Positions 45,392 to 56,415 of a stretch of DNA of 64,000 nucleotides are shown here, piece by piece. The stretch is from Timema cristinae (lineage: Eukaryota; Arthropoda; Insecta; Phasmatodea; Timematidae): contig JBCFYV010000001.1 in the NCBI GenBank assembly GCA_039000515.1, forward strand, positions 66,433,919 to 66,497,918. The letters are read 5' to 3'. The stretch's first letter is position 1, and each line of letters begins with the position of its first letter. The translations under genes and the position numbers were made by a program. The notes beneath the pieces were generated by a model. It saw nothing but the letters and a program-made list of their open reading frames with translations. It searched no databases and was not told the origin of the DNA.

Positions 45392-45829
45392 CTACAAATT
45401 AACAACATCAACATTACAAACTGTATCAAGGAGAGTGGTTGGTACGTTCATCTTATAATTATAATTGGTTCTGAAACACCAATAAGCAGATTTAGATAAA
45501 TATTTACTCAATATTTTTGTTGGGCTACTTTTACTCATTTGAGTAGTTACACTCATGTATCGGATTGTTATTCATAATTCAATAGTAGTTATAGGGGGAA
45601 GCCAACACTCTGGTGCTATTTTGTTTGAAAATCTGCTGGACACAAATTACTCCCCATATTAGAAAATTGTGTTATCGAAAGATGCTAAATTCTAGGTTGA
45701 CCTCTTCATCTTAGACATTCGGAACTAAGATAACTCAAGTGTTGGGTTCAACCCAAGAAGAATATATTGTGACAGCAAATGATAGTTCAAGTATTCCCTC
45801 AGAGATCACCCACTTCAGTGGCCACAAGG

Positions 45830-45929
45830 NNNNNNNNNNNNNNNNNNNNNNNNNNNNNNNNNNNNNNNNNNNNNNNNNNNNNNNNNNNNNNNNNNNNNNN
45901 NNNNNNNNNNNNNNNNNNNNNNNNNNNNN
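45830..45929. other. Assembly gap, 100 N
   Basis: Exactly 100 N. It separates the inner end of the left palindrome arm, within a SINE A copy whose head is visible at 45801-45829, from a mariner fragment. Confidence 0.98.
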
Positions 45930-46532
45930 GGCGTAACATGAGCCACCCATGTTTCGTCACCTGTGACAATTTGACTTAAAAAATTATCACCAAGATCACT
46001 GTATTGCTCAAGGAAAGTCAACGCACTGGCTAAACGTTTGGTTTTGTGCACCTCAGTCAACATTTTCGGTACCCAGCATGAGCACAACTTACGATAATTT
46101 AAGTGTTCTGTCACAATTCCATAAAGAACACTTCTTGAAACTTGAGGAAACAGACAGAAGGTCGCCCACTTCTTTCCTCATCATGCACATTCGTGCGGCC
46201 ATCTTTAAATGCTCTAACCCATTTTCTTACCATTCCTTCGCTCATAATGTTTTCTCCATACACTTCACTGATCTGCCGATGAATTTCAGCCGCTTTCACA
46301 TCTTTTGCATGAAGAAAACGAATAACAGAGTGTATTTCACAGTCGGCGGGATTTTCTATTGACTGAGTCATTTTAAATACTCACAAACAGAGGTAAACAC
46401 GGTCGAATACTTCAGTAATGGCGTCTGTGGCTAGCCAACAGTCAACAGATGGAGGTACTCTACGCGCATGCGTGGAACGGTAGTCGCAGCGGCCAAATTT
46501 CAAAACGGTACTTACTTAAAAAACATGCCCTG
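45930..46532 (-). pseudogene. mariner transposon fragment with broken transposase
   Basis: The minus strand starts at the terminal sequence CAGGGCATGTTTTTTAAGTA (46532, followed outside by TA). From 46371 it encodes MTQSIENPADCEIHSVIRFL...GENIMSEGMVRKWVRAFKDG, the mariner N-terminal helix-turn-helix, through ERSGRPS. A deletion and frameshift remove ~35 residues. Another frame then gives TEHLNYRKLCSCWVPKML and IVTGDETWVAHVT, the first catalytic Asp motif. The remainder, with the other two catalytic Asp residues, is lost at the gap. Cut-and-paste transposase of the Tc1/mariner superfamily; inactive. Confidence 0.88.
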
Positions 46533-46574
46533 TAGTTGATGTAATCAATTGAAAATGTAAATCAAAATGTATAA

Positions 46575-46790
46575 TTAGATTGAATGATGGCACATAACAA
46601 TGACAGTGTGTATTTGACTACTTCTACTACAGAAAACAGAAGAAAAGAAGATGTCAACTTTGTACAATGGATTCTTCACACATTTTCCCTCTTTGTCTAG
46701 GTGGGCCTTGTTCACTAATATTAAACTTATTAGTTTATTTTTCCTTCGTATTTATTTTTATCAATTTCCATTATCATAACATTATTTAGC
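46575..46790. repeat. Sequence related to the outer ends of the palindrome arms
   Basis: A single CATAACAATGACAGTGTGTA/TTTGACTACTTCTACTACAG unit like the outer minisatellites is followed, in opposite orientation, by GGCCTTGTTCACTAATATTA and AACTTATTAGTTTATTTTTC. The latter resembles the last ~55 bp of the right arm (GGCCTTCATTAAATTTACAC, TTATTAGTTTATTTTTATTT). It may be one end of the mobile element that contributed the arm ends. Confidence 0.6.
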
Positions 46791-47984
46791 CATTGTTAAA
46801 CAATATTCATTTAAGTAAGAGTTGTAAAGGATGCCTAAGCATGAGAGAGATAATTAATTGCACATGGTTAAACAATCAAAATATCTTATGTAAATTGAAA
46901 AATGACACCTGGACATGGAAATCAAACCAGGGATCTTTGACATAATTAAAATTGACATAAAATGCTACTTGAAGCAGCTCTATCCCTAAATTAAAGATAA
47001 TTTTGATCTTAAAATGTTTGTTAGTAAAGTACAATTAATTGTACAAGTTTTAGCTTTCTTCCATTAACAAAGATATATCCGAGGGGTAAGATGTAAAAGG
47101 TATCATATATAATGGGATGTAAAACGTTAAACTAAAAAATATGTTTAAAAACATCATAAGTTTAAAAATGATATTTTTTAAGAACTAAAAGGGAGTGTGT
47201 TTTTAAAAAGTTGTAGTTTAACTAAATATGATGTGTAGCTGGAACATAAAAAGAAATTGATTTATAAATGTTAAATAAATTTAAATATATATCTGTTCAT
47301 GATATGTTAGACAAAAATAGAAAATTTTCACAATTAATAAATCATTTACTGGTTTATAAATAAGTAATTAATTGTGAATATTATAGATTACAAATCTATG
47401 TTAAGTCATTGTAGGCACATATTACTATGATCCCCACCAAGTGTGCTCATGCAGCAGATTCAAATATAGAAATGGTGACACCTTAAATTTGATGATCATA
47501 ATGTATTTTTCTTTTAATTGTTTTATTATTGAGAATTATTTGTGTTATTCTTTATTTTGAATAATTTGTTTTTAGCGTAGTAATAATTATTTTGTTTTAA
47601 GCCTCTTTTTCATTTTTTATAAAATATATTCTTGTTCATGTGGACTCTGGTGCTTCCTGATAGGTTAGGTTATAGCTAATTGTAATATCTGGTTATAAAT
47701 TATAATGCAATTCTAATGAGAATAACCTGTTTTTCCACCAGATAAAGGGTAATGTGGAAAAGTTCAGTTGCCCACTAAATAAAATACCCCACATCACATC
47801 AGAGACGTTGAAACGCTTTGGTCATGTGCGGGGCCCAAAAAATCATCTCTAGACATACCCCCAAATAAAAATTATATATTTTTGGGGTAACATCCTGTTT
47901 ACCATAAATAACTTACGAAATGGAATATAATATTAGATGCACTGCAAATTTAATGATCTATTGGCTGCTTTATATATTTTTTAT
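46791..47984. other. AT-rich spacer DNA
   Basis: No recognised element. A short frame at 47745-47850 (GNVEKFSCPLNKIPHITSET) after a polypyrimidine-AG could be an exon or an eroded repeat; support is weak. Confidence 0.5.
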
Positions 47985-48245
47985 TAGCACTGCGTCTTAA
48001 TATTCATCCAGGTTATACGCTTAAGTATGAATTACAATAATGGGCTAGGAATTAGGAAGATTAAATTTAGATGAAAGGAACCCGCATTTGCATTGAGGAA
48101 GAGTGAAAAACCATTTAGGAAAAACCACCCGCCAGTTCACCCGACCGAGATTCAACCCCCAATCTCCTCATCATTGGCAGTCTAGCTCAACAGAAAACTA
48201 GCGCATTAGCGTAACTATTTTGCCATTGGCATGACACGATCATTT
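47985..48245 (-). mobile_element. tRNA-derived SINE, family A
   Basis: On the plus strand the order is tail (GCACTGCGTCTTAATATTCA), the GGCTAGGAATTAGGAAGATT block, GAGTGAAAAACCATTTAGGA, then the complement of the tRNA-like head around 48140-48240. The same order as 312-566, with the tail hairpin eroded. Confidence 0.7.
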
Positions 48246-50164
48246 GTAAAAATCATTAATTTTCAGGAAGAAAATTACTAGCTTTTAAAACCTTAAATTT
48301 ATTATTTGTACTCTGTAGGCCCTAATCATTAAATTGTTCAAATTATTATAATTTACACAAAACTATATAATGCACTTTGCAAAGGATACACCGGTACAGG
48401 CAATTTAAATCTATTTTCTCAAGTTACATAATTAAAAACTCAAAGCTCTGTTAGAAAACAGAGTGAAGCTTCACATCAAAAGTTGAGTCAAGATAAATTT
48501 AATGTCTTACAGTATTTAAAATTATAGTATCATTAAGAGTATCAATAAATGATTTCTCAAAAGTATTAATAATAACCACAAGTAAAAAACTTGGGACAAA
48601 AATTAGGATCATATCATCACCATTCACAAAGAAATTATTAATAACAATTTTTAAAAAATCCAAATAAAAGAACTCATTATTCATTTCTATAAAGTCAGTG
48701 TCAATATTAATGTTATCAATTTTCTTCTTCGTATGTATTAAGTATGGTAACATGGTTCAATCCCCTTTGTCCCATCTATCTACCACCCAACCAACCACTG
48801 TAGGTAAACTGCCATGGTCCCAGTGGCTCGCAAAGGTGATTTCTTCCTTACTGGATCAGCATTGTAGTCAAGTCCACGTGCAAAAAATTTCATCACATAT
48901 GCTCGCAATTGAGTATTAACATTGTCATATTGATGTGAAACTATTGTGCAGCTCTCCTCCCCCAACTTTAGCCACGAGGGGCTAATGCCCCCCCCCCCCC
49001 CCCCCGCCCCCATGCTGACAACCTTTGCATTACATATAAATTAGGGAAATATCAATCCCTAAATAAATTTAGGTAGTAAAACCAATTTTTAGCGCAAAAT
49101 AATGATAAAAGTGGCTCTTAATTTGCCACTTATGCATGAAATACACCTTCACACTTATTTGCATAAAGACAAGTAAATGTTTTTATTTGGGATGGTATCT
49201 ATTTGATTTTGTACCTTAGATAGTACTAGTTGGATATAGTCATATTTTTGGAATACGACAGTGTTTTCTAGTGAGAGCTTTAGTAATTAAAACATAAGAG
49301 GTAACCAGACACACTGTCTCAGTTGAAAAATGTTTTTGTTATGCTTACTGACAAGACTGTCAGCTGCCGCTCACTTTTATTTATTCAGATTAGTTTCAAT
49401 ATTTTGATGTTTCATTGTGTTTATTAAAAATAACTTTTTAACTCATCCGTAAAGTCTATTTTTAGAATTCATTTATATTTATACCAAAAACACATGCTTA
49501 AAAATACACAATATTATGATGATAGCATTAGGCTTAGGTTTTTTTAAAATTTAAAATTCATAAAAATCTTTATTCAACACTACTAAGACAGAATTTTAAT
49601 AAGTTTTTATTTGTAAAACTTACAATTTAAGAATAAATTATTATAAAAATTTTGAATGTGCATATTTTTTTACAAGATTACACAATTTAAATTCATTGTT
49701 CTTATGGCAACTGAATCAGAGCTATTGTCCCTTTCCTTAACTATTTAAAATATTTTTGACATCTTATACTACATAATAACTTGATTAAAACCATCACATT
49801 ATTTTTATTATATTATTGGACTGAATAAGAAGACTAAATTTAGATTAAAATTATAAATATAGAATTAAATATAAGCCTAAAGTGGAAAATTACTTTTAAA
49901 TATTTTCTCTTTTCATTCTCGCGGCAAAACCTTTATTTCCCACCTGAAAAGTCCTGAAGTCAAAATGTTATTTCCACACACGACTAATTATTGATATTGT
50001 TTGTTAAGGCATCCAACATATCAAAGGTCTCATAATCGTTGTGCACCCTATCCTGTCAACTAACAACACCTATCTAAAGCGAACCTTAAAAATCTTTCAT
50101 TTGAATTCATACACCCAGAGTTTTGGATAGTCATTACTTGAAACTACCACATTATCCCCGATCA
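48246..50164. other. AT-rich spacer DNA
   Basis: No gene recognised. A C18 tract lies at 48988-49005, followed by G and C5. The open frames at 48499-48919 lack any domain. Confidence 0.55.
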
Positions 50165-50345
50165 GGAGAGTCATCTATCCGGCATCTAAGCTCATTCGGT
50201 AGCGTGTCTGTCTACTGAGATAAGGGTCCCAAATCCATTCCCTGCATGGTCGAAAATTGTACCATTGGTGAAATGTGGGTTTACCCTTTCTCAATGATGA
50301 ATGAATGGCTGGGGACTGGATGTTGTGTCTGTTCTAGTTTTAAGA
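50165..50345 (+). mobile_element. tRNA-derived SINE, family B
   Basis: Head TAAGCTCATTCGGTAGCGTG (A-box-like) and GGGTCCCAAATCCATTCCC (degenerate B box), then GGCTGGGGACTGGATGTTGT and GTCTGTTCTAG at the tail. Shares the CTGGATGTTGT tail with the copy at 41950-42110. Confidence 0.65.
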
Positions 50346-50620
50346 TAAATTATAAGGCATATGAGGCTACAACAGATGGAGAATATATGGCTTGAATAAA
50401 TAACTGGCTCAAGCTACAGGCTGGAAAAATTAGTGGATGTGAAGTAAAAGGAGATTCATGTGAATAACCAAATATTTTGCTGTGTTTCTCTAAACAAGAA
50501 ACCTTTTAGTTAGAGTACCAGGAGCTTATTATATCTTTGTTTGGTGAGTGTGGTCAACATATAACTCTTTGTTGTTCTACCATGTTTCATAATGTAATAA
50601 AATTTGTTGTGCATCATTAG

Positions 50621-50743
50621 GTAAATGAAACACGAACCAATGACTTTGACTGCTGCTTGACGGTACCTCTAATAGCATCGGCTGGAGACAAGTTGGAGCT
50701 TACAGTGATTAGAGGAGTATGCATTCCCACAGATGAAGAAATG
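50621..50743 (+). CDS. Exon B of an unidentified gene, PDZ-like C-terminal segment
   Basis: The acceptor is CATTAG before 50621 and the donor is ATG|GTATGA at 50744; 41 codons in phase 0 at both ends. The peptide begins [20 protein letters not shown] and continues [20 protein letters not shown]. The stretch V-N-x-T...[15 protein letters not shown] has the look of the last helix and strand of a PDZ domain (typical ...A-V-x-L-I-x-x-A-G-x-x-V-x-L-T-V-x-R). Joining to exon C at 52982 is in phase and gives DEEM-EDGD. Joining from exon A at 30182 is also in phase, across 20 kb that contains the left arm. The gene name is unknown, and the PDZ assignment is by pattern only. Confidence 0.65.
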
Positions 50744-50914
50744 GTATGATTCTTCAATCAATATTGAGCCATCATTTGGTGAATAATTAATTACTGCACT
50801 TTATTTAATCTAAGAAAACTTGTTTTTAATATTGTAGGCCTAAATGTTTTAAAGCAATAATTTGTGCAAAAACTTAACTATCAGAAATATTATCTAATAC
50901 ATTTCCCCTTAACA

Positions 50915-51985
50915 TACACCAATTGAATGTACGAGAGACTAGGAAAATGGAGGCCATGGGAATGAAGTGTTTGAGGATCATGTTAGCTGTCACAAGGAGA
51001 AACAAGATCAGGAATGAAGTTATCTGGGAAAGAATGGGGTACAGGGAGTACATGCGATAGTAGAGGAAGCAAGACTGAGATGGTATGAGCATGTAATGAG
51101 GATGTTGGAGTACATGAGATAGTAGAGGAAGCAAGACTGAGATGGTATGAGCATGTAATGAGGATGTTGGAGTACATGAGATAGTAGAGGAAGCAAGACA
51201 GATGGTATGAGCATGTAATGAGGATGTTGGAGTACATGAGATAGTAGAGGAAGCAAGACTGAGATGGTATGAGCATGTAATGAGGATGTTGGAGTACACG
51301 AGATAGTAGAGGAAGCAAGACTGAGATGGTATGAGCATGTAATGAGGATGTTGGAGTACATGAGATAGTAGAGGAAGCAAGACAGATGGTATGAGCATGT
51401 AATGAGGATGTTGGAGTACATGAGATAGTAGAGGAAGCAAGACTGAGATGGTATGAGCATGTAATGAGGATGTTGGAGTACATGAGATAGTAAAGGAAGC
51501 AAGACTGAGATGGTATGAGCATGAAATGAGGATGTTGGAGTACATGAGATAGTAGAGGAAGCAAGACTGAGATGGTATGAGCATGTAATGAGGATGTTGG
51601 AGTACATGAGATAGTAGAGGAAGCAAGACTGAGATGGTATGAGCATGTAATGAGGATGTTGGAGTACATGAGATAGTAGAGGAAGCAAGACTGAGATGGT
51701 ATGGGCATATAATGAGGATGTTGGAGTACATGAGATAGTAGAGGAAGCAAGACTGAGATGGTATGGACATGTAATGAGGAGAGAATACCAAAGAGAATGT
51801 TGGGGGTGAAGTATGTAGGGAAAATACAGCAAGGAAGGCTAAGAAAAATGTGGGAGGAGCAGATAATAGAAAGTGTTCAAGTGATATGAGAAGAAGGGAA
51901 GTAATTAAAAGAAGAAGAATGGTGGAAGGATAGAGGAAGATGGAGGCATTTTACTAAACTGACCCGGTCACAGGCTGGAAACAGT

Positions 51986-52015
<30 letters not shown>
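50915..52015 (+). mobile_element. LINE 3' end with internal minisatellite and (GAT)n tail
   Basis: The plus strand encodes RKMEAMGMKCLRIMLAVTRR and NKIRNEVIWERMGY, then the repeated VEEARLRWY(E/G)HVMRM. Downstream are RIPKRMLGVKYVGKIQQGRL, then EWWKDRGRWRHFTKLTRS and the end ...CAGGCTGGAAACAGTTGATG followed by (ATG)n to 52015. This is the conserved C-terminal end of reverse transcriptases of widespread invertebrate LINEs, which often end in short tandem repeats. It is 5'-truncated with stops, so a dead insertion. Confidence 0.8.
51048..51785 (+). repeat. 62-bp minisatellite amplified from LINE coding sequence, about 12 copies
   Basis: Unit: GTACATGAGATAGTAGAGGA, AGCAAGACTGAGATGGTATG, AGCATGTAATGAGGATGTTG, GA. 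It encodes EEARLRWYEHVMRM, a conserved LINE reverse-transcriptase tail motif. Two units lack 4 bp. Long minus-strand open frames across it are repeat artefacts. Confidence 0.93.
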
Positions 52016-52016
<1 letters not shown>

Positions 52017-52339
52017 ACACTAGTAAATGAATTCCAAATGATTGTTAGTAAATCATAATCAATATCCTAAAATGCCATATAGAGCTTGTTTTACAAAGGG
52101 AGTAGTAGTGTCATGATGAGTTAGTTTGCCTACCTTTTAAATGAAAGTGGTTTGTTACAAAACCCCTCAAAAGTCAACTGATCAATAGACTACAGTTAAC
52201 AGAGAGTTTGTTTGACCTAATTGACTGGTGTAGAGAGCCCGGTCAATGGCTGGGAAAGTAGCAGGACTATGTACTTGTTTTATTACAATATAATTTATTT
52301 TCTTCTAAACTGACGCTGATCATTTATATTTATTTAGCT

Positions 52340-52569
52340 TACTACACATTCTGATAATATGCTTATGTACTAATTGCACTAATGGCTTTAAGGATTTGCA
52401 AGGTTATATTTTAAGAAATGTACCCGCATTAGCATGGAGGGAGAGTGGAAAACAATTTTGTAAAAAGCACCCTCAGTATGCCCGACAGTGATTCAAACCT
52501 TGGCATCAGCAGTCAAGTCTACTGCAAGAGTAACACATTAGACCTTGTGGCCACTGAAGTGGGTGATCT
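52340..52569 (-). mobile_element. tRNA-derived SINE, family A, at the inner end of the right arm
   Basis: The complement of the tRNA-like head is at about 52480-52569 (TGATTCAAACCTTGGCATCA…), the GAGAGTGGAAAACAATTTTG block is near 52440, and an eroded tail is near 52345. The head also occurs at the left arm's inner edge (45801-45829), so the inverted repeat runs into this SINE. Confidence 0.7.
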
Positions 52570-52981
52570 CTGAGGGAATACTTGAACTATCATTTGCTGT
52601 CACAATATATTCTTCTTGGGTTGAACCCAACACTTGAGTTATCTTAGTTCCGAATGTCTAAGATGAAGAGGTCAACCTAGAATTTAGCATCTTTCGATAA
52701 CACAATTTTCTAATATGGGGAGTAATTTGTGTCCAGCAGATTTTCAAACAAAATAGCACCAGAGTGTTGGCTTCCCCCCTATAACTACTATTGAATTATG
52801 AATAACAATCCGATACATGAGTGTAACTACTCAAATGAGTAAAAGTAGCCCAACAAAAATATTGAGTAAATATTTATCTAAATCTGCTTATTGGTGTTTC
52901 AGAACCAATTATAATTATAAGATGAACGTACCAACCACTCTCCTTGATACAGTTTGTAATGTTGATGTTGTTAATTTGTAG

Positions 52982-53053
52982 GAAGATGGCGATGTTGTGA
53001 CATGGTCGGACAAGAAGGATTTGTTTCCTGGAACCATCACCAAGACATTGTGA
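52982..53053 (+). CDS. Exon C, terminal exon of the unidentified PDZ-like gene
   Basis: The acceptor is TTTGTAG before 52982. The 23 codons EDGDVVTWSDKKDLFPGTIT-KTL are followed by TGA at 53051-53053. Phase 0, compatible with exon B. Acidic and hydrophilic, and different in texture from the surrounding AT-rich DNA. An inverted copy is at 45320-45391. I do not recognise the protein. The short C-terminal TKTL could in principle be a PDZ ligand, but this is speculation. Confidence 0.55.
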   Translation, partial: EDGDVVTWSDKKDLFPGTITKTL

Positions 53054-54959
53054 CCACCCATAAAATAGATCTCCATCACACATATTCGAGAAAGATTTTG
53101 AGTTATGATGCAAACAATGTACTACAATCAAAATCAAGTCTCGATATGTTTCATTTCATTAATAAACCTTTAAAAACCGAGTCTAACGTCATTCACGAAC
53201 CCACACAAGTAATCATATCATCCCCCCTTATCCTCGGCCAAAACATCCTGACAGATCACGAGACCCACACATGTAGAACATACAGAAGGTATATTAAATA
53301 TATGGTAGCTATTTTTTCAAAGTTTTCCAACCAGAAATTTGCTAAAGAAACTATTCTAGTAATTAATTTTAGTAACTTTTAGTTTTGAATCTGAAATAAT
53401 TGTTGGTTGTACTGTACAGTACGCATCAACTAATCTTAAACTAGTTTAGTTTAAATATAGTTTTAAAATTAAAGGATAAGAACATACATAAATAAATGTA
53501 GAGATGCATGAAATTAAAATATGTTTGGAATATTATTCATACGTATGTACCTAAGTAAAATTATTTTAGATATAACTATCGTTGTGTTTAAGTCTTATTT
53601 AAAACTAAGCCCAACAACAATTTCAATACATCTTTCATTTATTTTAGTGTTGAATTTTAAAGTTTTAAAATTAAATTAATAATTGAAAATATTTCTATTT
53701 TAAGTATTTATTTTTAAATGATTAATACATCATTTGTTTTTACTCTAAATATATTGGTTTATTGTTTTATTACTTATGTACTTATTTTTCTGTATTATTA
53801 CTATATTAACAACAATATTGAGCATTTGTCGAATGGGTACTAAGATGTGATGCTTAGAAAAACAATATTAGTTGAGATTCTTGTAAATTTAATAAATGTT
53901 TAGGTTGAATTCATTAAGGTTTACTGCATTGTGTAGTGATTAATGTTACCAGGATAAATATTATTGTACTTAACGTCATTTGTACAGTTTTTTTTAGACA
54001 TTTAAAATGGGTACTTTTCTTCTAGGAAATGCTACACACCATAAATTTATTTTTATAGCAAGCTATGAGGGTAAGAAACTTCAATTTTTACGTTTTCCGA
54101 AACTAGTTTTAGGCCACACATTTTTAAATAAAAATTTGAATATTGAAATTTAATATCTTGAATACTATACCTATTTGATGAAGCTGGGATTTTACCATAG
54201 TTAGAAGCATACTCTATATACATATACTTAAAGTACCCTTATAATTAACACAATTCAACAATTCATCACCCGAGAATGCAAGGGTTTTATCTGCAAAAGT
54301 ATTAAATTTGAGATATTTGGTATTTACGTCTATTTAAAATGCAAATGGTTCACCTGAGGAAATGAGACTAATATATAATGACTTAAAGAGGATAAAACTC
54401 GAGTTGTCATCTAAGTAACATTGGTTTCAGCGGAGTAATCAGTTGGTTTTTGTTGGGGGGGAGAGGGGTGTTTAAACCCATTAATTTGAACAAATAAAAC
54501 AAACATCCACAGTTTTTTTTTCAAACCTGCTTGTTATCACTCAAATTATTCATAATATAATGTGGCATTGTAAATTGTTCAGTGTTTTAGTAGGGTAAAA
54601 AAATAAATAATTTGGGAAGATACTGACGCAACATTATCAGCAGTCAACTTCAGTGTGCCATACAAAATTAGTCTTTTTTAATTACTCTATAGGTGTTATC
54701 AAAGGTTTTTTCTTTGAGCTTACCACGTTGCTGAGCATTGTAACTTGAGAATGTAGATCTTTTAGCTTTAATATGGTGAATAGGTTCAAGCAATAAATTC
54801 AAGAAATAAGAACAAACGCCGAAATTAAATTTTCACTTATTTTCGAATCAGCTAAAACACTGTCTGAATTGTTTGGTTCAAATCTTGTTACACCATGACT
54901 ATCTACCAGACAAACACAGAGGTGTAACGTAAAAGTAGACTCGATGAGGCTTACTTCAG
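53054..54959. other. AT-rich right-arm DNA
   Basis: Mirrors 43406-45319. The frame that continues through exon C in another phase (to 53382) is not convincing as coding. No element recognised. Confidence 0.5.
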
Positions 54960-55415
54960 GGTTGTAATTTTTTACAGTTTTTGATAATTTTGCAAGTCAA
55001 TTAAAAACTCATTTCTTGACCCATCAAGAAGTGCTTGGCAGTTTTATGTTCCTGTTGCCAACACAGGAAGTAGAGAAGGAACAGATGAAAAAGCTGGTTG
55101 TTTTTTACAAGCAAGATTTTCACTGTAGTAATATGGCTGTAATTGGTGAACTTTACATGGAGCACGAGAGAGTGAATGAATTGAAAATAAGTGCAAGCTA
55201 TGAAATATTATGTTTCCTGCAATGAAGAAAAATTCCCAATGATCAATACTTTGTTGAAAATCTTAATAACCTTGCTAGTGTCAACAAGCACCAGTGAAAG
55301 ATCGCTCTCAACTCTACGGAGATTAAAAAATTACTTTAGAAATACAACAGTGCATCAAAGGCTGAATGGCTTAGCGATGTTAAATATACATTGAGAAAGA
55401 ATCATCTCTCCATGC
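54960..55415 (+). pseudogene. hAT transposase C-terminal remnant, second family (right arm)
   Basis: Same as 42950-43405 in reverse: FASQLKTHFLTHQEVLGSF and ELYMEHERVNELKI, then after a frameshift INTLLKILITLLVSTSTSER and SLSTLRRLKNYFRNTTVHQR up to LAMLNIH. This copy has E where the left copy has R in the MEHERV/MRHERV segment. Confidence 0.75.
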
Positions 55416-56254
55416 GAATACTAGATGAACTGGCAAAATAACCTCGTCGTTGGAATTCAGACTAATTAACGTTGTAATTGAACACTGTCCTTAAGTTAGT
55501 TTGCTGTTAAACCAAACAATGTTTCTTTTGTGTTCTACAATAAAACAAATTGGTTTTTAAATTAACTTGTATTGTGTTAGTATAATCCTGTATCAGGATT
55601 TTAGTTTTAACTGAATTCCAAGCTTAATGATTATATTTATTATAATCGTAAATCGTCACTTAAGACCCAAAAATGAGGCAGTACAGTAGTGGGCCGCCGA
55701 CCTGAACAGTATGTCACATGCATGTTGTTTTTAGGGTTTAGCAGATCAATTTTGGAGGTATTTCTTTTAGATCATTTTGTTGCAATGACAATACATTGTT
55801 CCAAACATCTTACTTATAGATCAAAGAATGTGACTAAAATTTGCTACATGTAAAATGCTTAATAATTTTATCAATATACTACAGCAAAAATTAGTTCATG
55901 TATTACGTTTTTTATAACATAAAAATTCAAAAATTCCTCAGAAGGGCCTGTACCTCTCTCCTTTTTACTGGTTAAAGTCCATACCTCTTGGGACTCACAC
56001 CCGTCCCCCATTCATCATTGCTAGATACGCCTATGATTGGTTTTATACGCATGGTCAAACTCCAATAATGGGCAATTTTCCTCAAATTCGTTAGGCCTAT
56101 GTTATAAATATAAATATATGTATGCACTTAACCTTAAGTAGCTAGTGCAAAAAATCAAGTTGTTCTAAAATAGTTACAATTAAATTGATTATATTGTTCA
56201 AATATTTGATAATTTTAGGAATACGGCAAGTTTCCACGTTATATAGAATTATTG

Positions 56255-56415
56255 AATTTTAAGACATATACAACATCCAGAAGAAGGCAGAGAATTTATT
56301 AAATAATAATAATTATTACACCTGTCAGAAATCGAACCCGAAACCTTTAGCATAGTAGACCATCCAGCTATTGACCGAGCTAATGTGTCACCCTATATTC
56401 ATTATATCACTTTTA
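56255..56415 (-). mobile_element. tRNA-derived SINE, family B (right arm)
   Basis: Reverse complement of 41950-42110. B-box complement CAGAAATCGAACCCGAAACC and A-box complement near 56370-56390. Confidence 0.65.

Larger units (their letters stand above)
34490..45829 (-). repeat. Left arm of a giant inverted repeat (11.3 kb)
   Basis: Colinear and nearly identical, in reverse complement, to 52543-64000. Paired landmarks are exon C copies (45320-45391 with 52982-53053), Tigger (38871-40769 with 57591-59491), the hAT frame start (37228 with 61134) and the outermost bases (34490 with 64000). Coordinate sums stay at ~98,360-98,372 across the arm and change only in the outer minisatellite, so the arms differ by few indels. 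The inner end coincides with the N gap at 45830. Confidence 0.95.
50744..52981 (+). other. Intron between exons B and C
   Basis: GTATGA donor to TTTGTAG acceptor. Contains the LINE 3' end with its internal minisatellite and a SINE A. No gene seen in 52020-52335. Confidence 0.6.

Noticed and set aside
47641..47680. TTAGG-like words as an interstitial telomere repeat
   Set aside because: Only isolated TTAGG words, no tandem array.
50874..51832. Three overlapping minus-strand open frames of 255-305 codons
   Set aside because: They are translations of the 62-bp LINE-derived minisatellite. Because 62 is not a multiple of 3, all frames stay open and look alike. The true origin is the plus-strand LINE.
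53002..53382. 126-codon frame overlapping exon C in another phase
   Set aside because: Exon C's phase matches exon B and ends with a clean stop; the longer frame runs into AT-rich non-coding DNA and is not supported by splice sites.
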